21,219 bases of DNA, from assembly GCA_002438905.1 (NCBI GenBank), contig DJSA01000007.1, forward strand, positions 13,286-34,504, given 5' to 3'. Shown here one piece after another: positions 1 to 8,708 of this stretch; positions within the stretch are counted from its first letter, which is position 1, and the number at the start of each line of letters is the position of its first letter. The stretch is from Bacteroidales bacterium UBA6346. GTDB lineage: Bacteria > Bacteroidota > Bacteroidia > Bacteroidales > UBA932. A program made the translations under genes and the position numbers. The notes under the pieces are model-generated. The model was not told the origin of the DNA. It was given only the letters and a program-made list of their open reading frames with translations, and ran no database searches.

Positions 1-3000
1 TGAGACCGTTCACATTGTAGGCTGACGGATCGATGCCGGTGAACTTCGTGAAGGTGCAGAGGTTCTTTCCGGTGACATAAAGCCGGATCCGGCTGAGGTA
101 TTTCCAGTCCGTGTCGAGCGTGAAGCCGAGGTTCACCATATCAATCTTGAGGTAGTCGCCCCTTTCGAGGAAGTAGTCGCAGACGACGGGATTGGCGTCC
201 TTGTTTATGGCGGCGTTCTGCCCGTATGCAATCTTGAGGACATTTCCCCTGAAATTGCGCGTTCCGTACATATATTCGTGTATGTTGAATATGTTGTAGC
301 CGAGAGCCGTGCGGAGATATATGTTCAGGTCGAACCACTTGTAGCGGAAGCTGTGCGTCATGGAACCCGTGAATTTCGGGAGTCCGTTGCCGACATACTG
401 CTTGTCATCGACCGTGGCGGTGCTCGCCAATATCATGTCCCCGTCCCTGTTATAGACCACCCAGTTGCCGTCCGCATCGACCCCGGCATACCTGTACATG
501 AAGAAGCTTCCGACGCTACGGCCCTTCTCGATGCGCTGAAGGGTGTAGTTTGGGTATGGGCTGCCTGTGGAGCAGACGTCGTAGTAGTCCTGCCCGACAT
601 ATTCGGAATTGCTGAAATTGACAAACTCATTCTTCATCGTGGAGCCGACGACGCCGACGGTGTATCCGAAATCCTTTGTATCAACAGCCTTCCAGTTTAT
701 GTCGAACTCGAAGCCGGAGTTGCGCATAGTGCCGACATTCACGTATGTAGTGTTGAAGAGATACGGCGGCACTGGCACGGTGTATTCTCCCAGAAGGTCA
801 ACCTGCCTGCGGTTGTAGTAGTTGAACGAACCATAGAGACGGCTTTTAAAAAGAGCCCAGTCAAGTCCTATGTTCCAGTTTTTGCCCTTCTCCCAGTGCA
901 GGTCCGGATTGACGTTTTTCTGAGGTCCCCAGACATAGAAAAACTCGCCGTTATAGCTGTAGGCCCCGAAGCTGTACATCGTGTCAAGGGAAAGATAGCT
1001 TGAGAAGTTCTGGTTTCCCGTGACTCCGAAGTCCCCCCTGAGCTTGAGGTCGCTGACCCAGCCAGCGTTCTTCATGAAAGGCTCATCAGAAATGCGCCAT
1101 CCGGCGGACACGGCCGGGAACCATCCCCACTTGTGGTTGGAGCCGAATTTGGACGAGCCCTCATAGCGCAGCGACGCGGTGAGCAGGTAGCGTCCTTTCC
1201 AGTCATAGCTTGCTCGGCCGAAGAAGGCGATGAGCTTGCTGTCGCTCTTGTAGCTGCTGAGGTTTGTCTTGCCTTCCTCCGAGGCCATCTCACCGAACGA
1301 GAGGTTGTTGTAGGTCATTCCGTCGTTGGAGAAATCGGCATTGTTGGCCGCCATTCCGGAGTTCTGCTCGTATGTGTAGGAATATCCCACCATCGTCTTT
1401 ATGTTGTTGTCACCGAAATGAGCCTGCCAGTTCCCGAGCCATTCTAGTGTGTGGGTACGGTATTTCGAGTAGCTGCGTCCTGCCTGCCCGTCACGTCCGG
1501 CGTGGATGCAGCGGTTGCTGGTAGAAGGAGAGAACGTGCCGTCGAAACTGTCGTACTGGCGGTCGGAGAACGTCACCTGAGTAGTGAGCGTGTGATTGTC
1601 AGCCTTTCCGTTCCCGAGCAGAGGCAGCAGGTTGAGCCTCGCCGTGGCGTCCCAGTCAATCCATTTCTTTTCCTGGTCGGCAAGTTCCGTCTCAAGGACC
1701 TCGGCCGGATTGTTCGCGGCAGTCTGTCCCTGAAAGTCAAAGTAATGGAACGGGTCGTCCGGATCCATGACGGGAGTCGTAGGATTGGCCTCTATGGCAT
1801 TGGTGAACGTGCTCCAGTCGGAAGCCTTGATGTAGGCGACGCGGGGAGCGACATTGGCGATGAAGGACAGCAGTCCGTTCTTTGTCGTGTGATTGACGGA
1901 CGCGCGCATTCCGTATTCACGGCGGGACGACCGCAGGTCAATGCCCTTGGCATCCTTGTAGTCGGCGGTCACCCTATAGTTCGTCTTGGGAATGCCGCCA
2001 CCGAGGGATATGGTGTGGGACTGGGTGAATCCGGTCTTGGTCACGCGCTTGAGCCAGTCTGTTTCGCCACCGTAGTCATATCCGCTCCGGTCGCCCTCCA
2101 CCCTGTTGAGACGCCAACCGTAGGCATCCAGCATATCAAGTTCCTGCACAGGGACATCGAACGAGACCGTTCCGGTGTAGGAAGTGTGGATGCTGCCGTC
2201 GGTCGGAGCGCTCTTCGTGGTCACGAGTATGACACCGTTGGAACCCCTGGTGCCGTAGATTGCGGAAGCGGCGCCGTCCTTGAGGATGTCGAAGCTCTCG
2301 ATGTCGTTCGGATTGACATTCGACAGTTCACCGGGCACGCCGTTTATTATGATGAGAGGCGACAGGCCGGCATCACGGGAGGAAACTCCGCGAATCTGGA
2401 TGCTTGCCGGGTTGTTCGGGTCGCCTGACCCGGTGTTCGTGATGGAAACGCCGGCCACCTTGCCCTGAATCATCATCAGAGGGTCGGAGGAACTGACGCT
2501 GAGAAAGTCCTTGCTGGACAGGTGAGAGATTGCGGAAGTCAGCTCCTTCTTGTCCATTGTGCCGTAGCCTATGACCACGACCTCCTTGAGTGTCTCGCGG
2601 TTCTCGGAAAGCGAGGCATCTACTTTAGTCCTGCCCCCGACCGCGATTTCCATGTCGGTGAAGCCGAGGGATGAGAACAGCAGCGTGGCGTCAGCAGGCA
2701 CTCCGGAGAGACTATAGCGGCCGTCCATATCAGTGACAGTACCGCTTGCAGGATGCCCCTTGAGACTTACTCCGGCACCCGGCAGAGGTTCTCCGGTAGA
2801 GGCGTCTGTGACGACTCCGCTGACAGGAAGCCCGTCTGCGGCGGTCTCCGGTCGAGCCGGATGCGTATTGAGGACAAGCACGATGTTCTTGCCCTGCATA
2901 CGGTAGGCGTACTTACCCCCCCCCACAGTGCCGAAGATGTCATCGAGCATGTTCCTGACCGAGGCGGTTCTGCGCTTCAGTGTGACGGGAACGCTGACGT

Positions 3001-3175
3001 CCACCTGCGACCTGTCATAGACAAACGACCAGTCAGTCTGGCTTTCAATCGCCTCAATGACAGTACTTAACGTCACCGGGGCACCGGCATCCGTCCCGAT
3101 CGTCACATTTTGGGCGAGCAGGTCGGCGGACAGCATGAGAGTCATACAGAGTATGACAATTTTCAGTTTATGCAT
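1..3175 (-). CDS. SusC/RagA-family TonB-dependent outer-membrane receptor with STN domain (3' end outside window)
   Basis: This is an outer-membrane TonB-dependent transporter that would import an oligosaccharide together with a SusD-type lipoprotein. The frame stays open from the ATG at 3175 to the left edge (about 1058 codons), so the gene is partial. Visible in order: a signal peptide (residues 1-22), an STN signalling domain (~36-101), a carboxypeptidase-regulatory-like beta-sandwich (~118-192), a TonB-box-like KEVVVIGYG (197-205), a plug domain containing SNGVILVTTKSA, and a long barrel that is still running at base 1. The STN domain is the part that contacts a FecR protein in regulated receptors, and a fecR gene ends 52 bases upstream in the same direction, so co-transcription is likely. 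SusC family is near certain; the ligand is inferred only from the neighbouring rhamnosidase. A run of nine G (sense strand) lies in the STN coding region at 2916-2924. Confidence 0.95.
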   Translation of the reverse strand, partial: MHKLKIVILCMTLMLSADLLAQNVTIGTDAGAPVTLSTVIEAIESQTDWSFVYDRSQVDVSVPVTLKRRTASVRNMLDDIFGTVGGGKYAYRMQGKNIVLVLNTHPARPETAADGLPVSGVVTDASTGEPLPGAGVSLKGHPASGTVTDMDGRYSLSGVPADATLLFSSLGFTDMEIAVGGRTKVDASLSENRETLKEVVVIGYGTMDKKELTSAISHLSSKDFLSVSSSDPLMMIQGKVAGVSITNTGSGDPNNPASIQIRGVSSRDAGLSPLIIINGVPGELSNVNPNDIESFDILKDGAASAIYGTRGSNGVILVTTKSAPTDGSIHTSYTGTVSFDVPVQELDMLDAYGWRLNRVEGDRSGYDYGGETDWLKRVTKTGFTQSHTISLGGGIPKTNYRVTADYKDAKGIDLRSSRREYGMRASVNHTTKNGLLSFIANVAPRVAYIKASDWSTFTNAIEANPTTPVMDPDDPFHYFDFQGQTAANNPAEVLETELADQEKKWIDWDATARLNLLPLLGNGKADNHTLTTQVTFSDRQYDSFDGTFSPSTSNRCIHAGRDGQAGRSYSKYRTHTLEWLGNWQAHFGDNNIKTMVGYSYTYEQNSGMAANNADFSNDGMTYNNLSFGEMASEEGKTNLSSYKSDSKLIAFFGRASYDWKGRYLLTASLRYEGSSKFGSNHKWGWFPAVSAGWRISDEPFMKNAGWVSDLKLRGDFGVTGNQNFSSYLSLDTMYSFGAYSYNGEFFYVWGPQKNVNPDLHWEKGKNWNIGLDWALFKSRLYGSFNYYNRRQVDLLGEYTVPVPPYLFNTTYVNVGTMRNSGFEFDINWKAVDTKDFGYTVGVVGSTMKNEFVNFSNSEYVGQDYYDVCSTGSPYPNYTLQRIEKGRSVGSFFMYRYAGVDADGNWVVYNRDGDMILASTATVDDKQYVGNGLPKFTGSMTHSFRYKWFDLNIYLRTALGYNIFNIHEYMYGTRNFRGNVLKIAYGQNAAINKDANPVVCDYFLERGDYLKIDMVNLGFTLDTDWKYLSRIRLYVTGKNLCTFTKFTGIDPSAYNVNGL

Positions 3176-3227
3176 TTCTTATTGTTTTGGTTAATAATTT
3201 CAGTGAAAAAGCGCGGGAGTCCTTCTG

Positions 3228-4160
3228 TCATTTCAACGACAGTCTGACTTCCGTACGGTCGGAGTTCCATCTCCAGCGGAAAGGGTGCACGAGGTTCAGG
3301 ACATTGAGCAGATGCTCCAGCCCGTCTTCCTGACGCACGCGGCAGGTACACTTGAAGTCGGCCACAGCCGCATCCTCGATTATTATACGCGTCTTGTAGT
3401 AGGACTGCACGGTTCTGAATATTTCCGAATATGTCTTGTCGTCAAAGAAGTAGATGCCCTCCGTCCACAGTTCCCGCTCGTTCGGATTCATGCCGGACAT
3501 CATATAGCCGTCCCCGATTATATCCACCCTCTGAAACGGGGCAAGGCGGCATATCTCGGAACCGTCGGAGTCCGAAAGGCTCACGCTTCCCTCATAGAGC
3601 TTCACGGAACAGTTTCCGCTGTCTCCGTATGCGGACACGTCGAATGTCGTTCCGAGCACGGTCACGCTGTTTCTTTCCGTCTCGACGACAAAGGGCCTGC
3701 TTTCGTCATGACTCACGTCAAAGAGAGCCTCTCCGTCAAGACGGACTTTCCTGAAACCGCCGCCGTCGGCGACAAGTTCAAGCCGGGAATTGGAATTAAG
3801 CCAGACTGACGTGCCGTCGGACAGCACCGTATGCACGCGCTGTCCGACAGGCACCTCGATTGTCCGCGCCGCGAACGGGGACTGCCCGACAGGTTCCACG
3901 CTCTTGTGGCCGATAAAGACACCGGCTGCGGCGACCGAGGCTGCGGCGACCGACGAGAGAGTCCATCTGAGCCATTTCGGGAAATGTTTTTTACGCGAAG
4001 ACTCCTCTTCCGTATTGAGCAGTGTGGATTCATAAAGCCTGCGGGCAGCGACAATCTGCTCCCTGTTATCAGGAGATTCCGCAGCCCACCTTGTGACCGC
4101 GATGCGTTCCTCCAATGTGCACTCTCCGCGCAAATACCTATCAATCAAATCATTATTCAT
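3228..4160 (-). CDS. FecR-family anti-sigma factor with DUF4974 C-terminus
   Basis: This is an inner-membrane anti-sigma factor that holds the ECF sigma factor and receives the signal from the receptor STN domain. At 310 residues it has the usual length and architecture for Bacteroidetes FecR proteins. It has a cytoplasmic helical N-terminus (1-60, starting MNNDLIDRYLRGECTLEERI), one transmembrane segment (~64-84, WLRWTLSSVAAASVAAAGVF), a periplasmic FecR domain (~101-195) and a DUF4974 domain (~235-309). It lies 52 bases upstream of the susC-like gene and 110 bases downstream of the lipoprotein gene, all on the same strand. It would normally sit directly after its sigma factor; here two genes encoding exported proteins intervene. 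Family assignment is firm. Pairing with the sigma factor that starts at 9266 is inferred from proximity. Confidence 0.93.
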   Translation of the reverse strand: MNNDLIDRYLRGECTLEERIAVTRWAAESPDNREQIVAARRLYESTLLNTEEESSRKKHFPKWLRWTLSSVAAASVAAAGVFIGHKSVEPVGQSPFAARTIEVPVGQRVHTVLSDGTSVWLNSNSRLELVADGGGFRKVRLDGEALFDVSHDESRPFVVETERNSVTVLGTTFDVSAYGDSGNCSVKLYEGSVSLSDSDGSEICRLAPFQRVDIIGDGYMMSGMNPNERELWTEGIYFFDDKTYSEIFRTVQSYYKTRIIIEDAAVADFKCTCRVRQEDGLEHLLNVLNLVHPFRWRWNSDRTEVRLSLK

Positions 4161-4270
4161 AACTCATCTTTTTGTTCCACAAACACAACAATAGTACATT
4201 CCCGGCCACATCCATTCACCCCAGTGAACAAATGGATTTTTCAATTACTCACACGAGTCTCGCGAGTATG

Positions 4271-6736
4271 TTACTCATATTCAAGCCATGCGGTCGCACG
4301 CACCGGTGCGTCGGTACTGAACCTTATCCAGCGGGCGGAAAAATCCTCCGGCAGTTCCTGCCTGAAGGTCTCTCCCGGCGCGACGGTGCAGGTTTCATAC
4401 ACCATCCAGTCGCCGCATCCGGTCGGATCCGCCTCAACTGTGAATGTAACGTTCCCGGCGGAATTGTGGGAAAGCGTCATGGTTTTCCTGTCATAGAAAG
4501 CGCACAGATACGGATCGGAGGCTACGCCGGCAGCTACATCGCTGTCCTTCCACGGGCCTCCGTGTCCCCGAGGCTTGCCAAGTGACCAAAGGTCGTCAAT
4601 CGCGCCTGCCCACACGGCAGCATTCCCGTCGTCGGACACAATCACATGAGGATTCCCCCGACCGTCTTCCGGACTTATGCCTGTCATCACCAGCAGTCCC
4701 CTGTATGAAGCATAGTCCGCGATGCGGAAGCCGTGGGTGGCAATCGGCCTTATCTTGGCATAGCCGTCGGCATTCTCGGCCGGCAGTTCATAGAATGTTC
4801 CCATGCAGGAGAAAAGGTCCCTCTCCGTCGCGACCTCCCGGCACACGCGCAGCTCACCTTCTGCGGTCGGCCGCTCAACGGAGCCGTTCCCTATCGGCAG
4901 CCGCCATCTTCTCCCCCGGTCATCGACGACCAGCACGGAAGAACTGTCCACCGTGACGACATTCTCCGGAACCGCAAAACGAGTCCGTATGAAATCCGCC
5001 GTCAGGCTGTCGTCCCTGCGTACAAGAGCGAGTTTGCCGTCAAGCTCATAATAGCCGGTCTCCGACCTTTTTCCCGATTCCGAACGCCCTGCAAGCACGC
5101 CAAGCGCACGCCGGTTGTCCCCGAGACTGTAGAGCAGGCCGTCAACGAAAGAGGAGGCATCGGATTTCGTCAATCCTCTGAACACTTCTGAAGGCATCGT
5201 GCTCCTGTCATCCGCTGAAGACCATGAAAACGAGACTGTGGCCTTCGTGTCGGCGTCCGTCTTTACTCTGATCCATTCGCCCTTTTCGTCAGAATCGAAC
5301 GACACGTGAGCATCCGCTCCAGGAGCCACAGTCACCGTCCTCAAGTCATCCCACACTCCGTTTCCGCATCTGTCAACCTCGAAAGAGAAGGCGACAGCGC
5401 TTTTGCCCCCGTTGTGCAGCCATGCCATGCGGCCGGGCCATCCCGCAAAGAGAAACGGCTCGGAAGCCTCCCCTGCCCGAACCTGTTCTCCTGCCCAGAC
5501 AGCGCCCTCCGCATCGGACGGACCAAAGTCGTCCGGCCCCGTGACTGAAGTGAACCACAGGTTTGAATTGGACTGTCCGGGGCCGCAGATGCCGCCCTTG
5601 GCCCCGCGCCGGTTCAGGAACTCGTTCTTGGCCGAATCGTCGCATCCGAACACAATACGGTCTCCCCAGCGGGCAAAGTCGCCTATGACCTTAAGATAGG
5701 ACGAACGCGGACGTATTCCCGCAGAGCGGCCGGAGGTAAATGTCCCGGGGAAATGCCAGAACATTCCGTGCATGGTCATGAGATAGTCAGGAGAATCAGC
5801 TGTGCCCACATCCCTTATGCGCGGCCACTCGGTGTTCCATCCGTGAGCGCCGTCGTAGCTGTGGCTGGCCTTGGGCAGGCGGTAGAATTGCCATCCGCGC
5901 CCGGACTCCCTCACACCGAGAATGACGGATTTGTAGTCCCATCCGACCGCCCAGATCGGATCCGTGCAAGGATTCCTGTTCCCGAAGATTCCTCCCGGCC
6001 CGGTCACTTCCGTAAACTGGTTGCGCCGAACCACCTTCCAATCGGCGCCGTTCCATTCAGCAAGGACTCCCGACGCCACGTCAAACTTCTCCAGGGCCTC
6101 CTGAGTACCCTCTCCGTTGTTGCTGAACACGAGCACGCCCTGGCCCGAATACAGCCCTTTCCCGTGTACTCCCGGCAGCAGGTCATTGACCGGGGCATAT
6201 CCTCCGCCCTGCGGATTCGAGTTCCCGTCGCGGTAAAGCTCGCTGACGGTCAAAGAGTCCACATCGACTTCATAGAACCCCTCCTCCATCGTAGCATAGT
6301 ATATCTTATGTTCAGGATCGGTCAGATGGCGGGCATTTCCGGTGAGCCGGCCGGGCATTACGGAATATGGTATCACCCTGACATTCCTGTCACCGTCAAT
6401 GGCATACGGGCCTATGAACAGTTGGGAACTTTCCCCGTGTATCATTCTGTTCGCCACAGTTCCTCCGATACTCTCGGGCCTCACCGTCACTTCAAGTTCA
6501 GGAGAAATCTCGTACAGTTTGTCGGACGAACCGTACGGCATATGGGGGCCGTATGTCGCCACCCACAGCCGGCCGGCCCATGGCACGACCGCCCCTGTGC
6601 CGCATTCTCCCTCTTCATTATAGAATGCCAGTTCAGGATAGATTCCCGAAAGCGACACGGGACCGCCTGTCTGTCCGGCAGAGCATCCCGCCAGCGAGGA
6701 CGCGACGGCTGCAATCATCAGTTTCTGGAGTTTCAT
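4271..6736 (-). CDS. large secreted lipoprotein of unknown function with an internal duplication
   Basis: I do not recognise this 821-residue family. The N-terminus is a lipoprotein signal with lipobox SLAGC, the lipidated cysteine being residue 18, so it is probably anchored in the outer membrane. The body is rich in short beta-strand and turn segments (for example RLWVATYGPH, KIYYATMEEGFYEVDVD), which suggests beta-propeller folding; this is inference. A block around 412-506 recurs at 707-821. Both start AVWAG, contain ASEPFLFAG or ASDPYLCAF, then a TVAPG element (469-473 and 784-788) and WIRxxTD (488-494 and 803-809). The protein therefore looks like two propeller-plus-beta-sandwich halves. 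The gene lies between the rhamnosidase and fecR in the glycan locus, so a glycan-binding, lyase or hydrolase role is plausible but not shown. Confidence 0.85.
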   Translation of the reverse strand: MKLQKLMIAAVASSLAGCSAGQTGGPVSLSGIYPELAFYNEEGECGTGAVVPWAGRLWVATYGPHMPYGSSDKLYEISPELEVTVRPESIGGTVANRMIHGESSQLFIGPYAIDGDRNVRVIPYSVMPGRLTGNARHLTDPEHKIYYATMEEGFYEVDVDSLTVSELYRDGNSNPQGGGYAPVNDLLPGVHGKGLYSGQGVLVFSNNGEGTQEALEKFDVASGVLAEWNGADWKVVRRNQFTEVTGPGGIFGNRNPCTDPIWAVGWDYKSVILGVRESGRGWQFYRLPKASHSYDGAHGWNTEWPRIRDVGTADSPDYLMTMHGMFWHFPGTFTSGRSAGIRPRSSYLKVIGDFARWGDRIVFGCDDSAKNEFLNRRGAKGGICGPGQSNSNLWFTSVTGPDDFGPSDAEGAVWAGEQVRAGEASEPFLFAGWPGRMAWLHNGGKSAVAFSFEVDRCGNGVWDDLRTVTVAPGADAHVSFDSDEKGEWIRVKTDADTKATVSFSWSSADDRSTMPSEVFRGLTKSDASSFVDGLLYSLGDNRRALGVLAGRSESGKRSETGYYELDGKLALVRRDDSLTADFIRTRFAVPENVVTVDSSSVLVVDDRGRRWRLPIGNGSVERPTAEGELRVCREVATERDLFSCMGTFYELPAENADGYAKIRPIATHGFRIADYASYRGLLVMTGISPEDGRGNPHVIVSDDGNAAVWAGAIDDLWSLGKPRGHGGPWKDSDVAAGVASDPYLCAFYDRKTMTLSHNSAGNVTFTVEADPTGCGDWMVYETCTVAPGETFRQELPEDFSARWIRFSTDAPVRATAWLEYE

Positions 6737-6772
6737 GTTATTGAATTTTTATATTTTCGACATTTCTGACGC

Positions 6773-6821
6773 CTGTCAGATAGAATATTCCCTGCCAAGG
6801 CACAGTACCCTGACAGGGAAT
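6773..6821 (-). repeat. overlapping inverted repeats in the leader of the lipoprotein gene
   Basis: In the gap between the rhamnosidase and the lipoprotein gene, ATTCCCTG (6787-6794) is complementary to CAGGGAAT (6814-6821), giving an 8-bp stem with a 19-base loop. A second pair, CTGTCAG (6773-6779) with CTGACAG (6810-6816), shares bases 6814-6816 with the first, so both stems cannot form together. An eight-base A run (6823-6830) reads as U in the leftward transcript but precedes the hairpin, so this is not a standard terminator. Confidence 0.35.
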
Positions 6822-6840
6822 CAAAAAAAATGTCACGGCA

Positions 6841-8622
6841 TTATTCCACTTTCACTCCGTCCGGAGCATCGACAGTCGTGTCTATCCTTCCGTCAGAGAG
6901 TCGCTCATGGCGGACACGAATCGGACCGAACGGGGTCGGGAACGCGCCTTCTGCCCATTCGAGGTCACCGAGGTGCGGAGTTATGCGGACCTTCGCGCAG
7001 CCTGGTTCCACGATTTCGACGCCGAGAACATGGCGGCTCAGCCAAGCTGTGGGACCGGATGCCCAGCCATGGCAGAGACTGTGGCGGAACCCCTTATAGC
7101 AGTAGGCTCCGAAGTCCCCGTGTATGTCCTTCTTGCCTTCCGGCACGAGTTCGTCGATACCCGCCGCTTCAGGAAGCCAGTCGAGGTTGAAGTCCTCCCA
7201 GAATGTCGTCGCGCCAAGGTCGAGCATCGCACCCCAGTAGCTGCGGATGACATCAAGCGAACCCTGCCAGTTGCCGGCGAGGGCCATTGCCTCAAGCATC
7301 AGATAGCCGTAGAATGTTGAGAAGCCGTGGCCGCCGTTGCTGGAAAGAATGTCCCTGTCCGCCTTCTTCGCGTCCGTAAGGCCGGCAAGCGCCATCAGAG
7401 CCGCCGCCTGCTTCGAGCCCGGGGCGTCGGGGGCAACTCCGGATTTCAAAAATTCCCTATAAACTTTCGTGGCGGCCTTGGACAGACGCTTCTCCGCATC
7501 GGCGCAGTCGGCGACAAGCTGCCGGTCATCAAAAATGTTCCCGAATTCCTGTCCAGCCTGCATCGCCTGGACCATCAGAGCCTGAAGCCCGGCATTCTTC
7601 GCAGGTTCATTTTCCTGCGACGGCCAATCGAGGAAACGCGTCCCGTCAAGGCACTCTCGTCCGTCAGGGGTGATTTTTCCGATGAGCTGACGGAGCAGTC
7701 CGGTGATATATTCCCTTGAACCGAGAAGATAGTCCAGATCACCAGTATGCCGGAACCATGCCTGATGGCAGAGCATCCACCAGATTGAATAGGAGGAAAA
7801 AGAGCCGTTCATCCATTTCGGGAGAGGGGTAGTGTCGCGCATCCAGTCGAGCGTTTTGGGAACGACCTCATTGTACCCGAATACAGAAGCCACGGTCATC
7901 ACCTCGGGATAGGCGTCCCCCATCCACACGAGACGGTCGCGCTTTATGCCCTCGATGAGAAAATTCTGCATACAGAGGTGAACCGTGTAGGCACCGGTCT
8001 CCCAGATTCTGTTCAGACGTTCATCGCTGCAGCTGAAAGACCCCGTATATTCAAGGTCACGCATGATGGAGATGGCCCGCACCTCTTTGAGTTTCAAAAC
8101 CTTATCAGGTTCAACAAGATCGATGCGGACAAAACGGAATCCGGAATTTCCGATTTCCGCGACACCCATCATAGGAAGGATTATCACCTGATCACGCACC
8201 GAGTGGTCGTTGGTAGCGCCTCCCTTGCCTCCGATTTCCGACATTGCCTCCGAAGCGGACTCGCCGTAACGGATGCGCACCGGGACAGTGCCTTCGGCCC
8301 AGCCGGTCACAATCTGAAGCCCGCCGTGCAGTTCCTTCCCGAAGTCAAGCAGTATGCTGGAAGACACTCCGCCCGCAGAAGACAGTACGCAGGAAGACTC
8401 CGAGGTGTCGTTGTTGCAAAACGCCTGTCCGTTGCCTTCGCGAAGAAGCGCGTCGGCGTTGCTGACATTGCCTTCCTGCCACAGGACGCGAACCGGCGTG
8501 ACATAAGTGCGGGTGCGGCAATCCCGCTCCTGTGCGCACAACGGAGCGAAGCCGTCGGACACAGCCCCGGCCAAGATGAGGGCAGAAGCCGCGGCAAGCA
8601 TGGATTTCAAGAAATCTTTCAT
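6841..8622 (-). CDS. secreted alpha-L-rhamnosidase, GH78-type
   Basis: This enzyme is predicted to release terminal alpha-linked L-rhamnose from a glycan in the periplasm or at the cell surface. It has 593 residues. An N-terminal signal peptide (~1-31, ending LCAQ) is followed by a beta-sandwich region (~40-190), an (alpha/alpha)6 barrel (~195-520) and a C-terminal beta-sandwich. The GH78 catalytic segment reads EGIKRDRLVWMGDAYPE (224-240), and HGWASGP (518-524) is the usual barrel end that supplies a conserved histidine. The tail VEPGCAKVRITPHLGDLEWA is typical of GH78 proteins. The length is short for the family, so accessory N-terminal domains are few. The gene follows the sigma factor by 86 bases and has its own promoter-like element at 8647-8654. 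Family is firm; the natural glycan (pectin, arabinogalactan or a bacterial polymer) is unknown. Confidence 0.9.
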   Translation of the reverse strand: MKDFLKSMLAAASALILAGAVSDGFAPLCAQERDCRTRTYVTPVRVLWQEGNVSNADALLREGNGQAFCNNDTSESSCVLSSAGGVSSSILLDFGKELHGGLQIVTGWAEGTVPVRIRYGESASEAMSEIGGKGGATNDHSVRDQVIILPMMGVAEIGNSGFRFVRIDLVEPDKVLKLKEVRAISIMRDLEYTGSFSCSDERLNRIWETGAYTVHLCMQNFLIEGIKRDRLVWMGDAYPEVMTVASVFGYNEVVPKTLDWMRDTTPLPKWMNGSFSSYSIWWMLCHQAWFRHTGDLDYLLGSREYITGLLRQLIGKITPDGRECLDGTRFLDWPSQENEPAKNAGLQALMVQAMQAGQEFGNIFDDRQLVADCADAEKRLSKAATKVYREFLKSGVAPDAPGSKQAAALMALAGLTDAKKADRDILSSNGGHGFSTFYGYLMLEAMALAGNWQGSLDVIRSYWGAMLDLGATTFWEDFNLDWLPEAAGIDELVPEGKKDIHGDFGAYCYKGFRHSLCHGWASGPTAWLSRHVLGVEIVEPGCAKVRITPHLGDLEWAEGAFPTPFGPIRVRHERLSDGRIDTTVDAPDGVKVE

Positions 8623-8646
8623 CGTTTTATCATTTCGAGCTTATGA

Positions 8647-8691
8647 CAAATATATTCCGGCATAGTCCGGATTACCCTGACCAAGTCCGGA
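8647..8691 (-). promoter_or_regulatory. promoter-like element and paired TCCGGA sites upstream of the rhamnosidase
   Basis: On the minus strand TATATTTG (8654-8647) matches the -7 consensus TAnnTTTG and lies 25 bases before the rhamnosidase ATG. No -33 TTTG is present at the normal distance. Instead two copies of AGTCCGGA (8664-8671 and 8684-8691, each with palindromic core TCCGGA) start exactly 20 bases apart in the -33 area. ATTCCGG (8654-8660) and CCGGAAT (8701-8707) form an outer inverted pair. A missing -33 together with such repeats would suit activator dependence. This is inference from position. Confidence 0.4.
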
Positions 8692-8708
8692 AAAACCGCA
8701 CCGGAATC

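Noticed and set aside
278..2428. Long plus-strand open frames opposite the susC-like gene (for example 278-1003 and 1451-2428)
   Set aside because: The minus strand reads as a continuous SusC protein across the whole stretch. The plus frames resemble no protein and are mirror frames in GC-rich coding DNA.
4211..4236. Imperfect hairpin (TTCAC/GTGAA with flanking TCCAT/ATGGA) between the lipoprotein gene and fecR
   Set aside because: The T run follows it only on the plus strand, where no gene ends. It is not a terminator for the leftward genes, and I could not assign it a role.
5753..6769. 338-codon plus-strand frame opposite the lipoprotein gene
   Set aside because: The minus strand encodes a protein with a lipoprotein signal and an internal repeat; the plus frame has no recognisable features.
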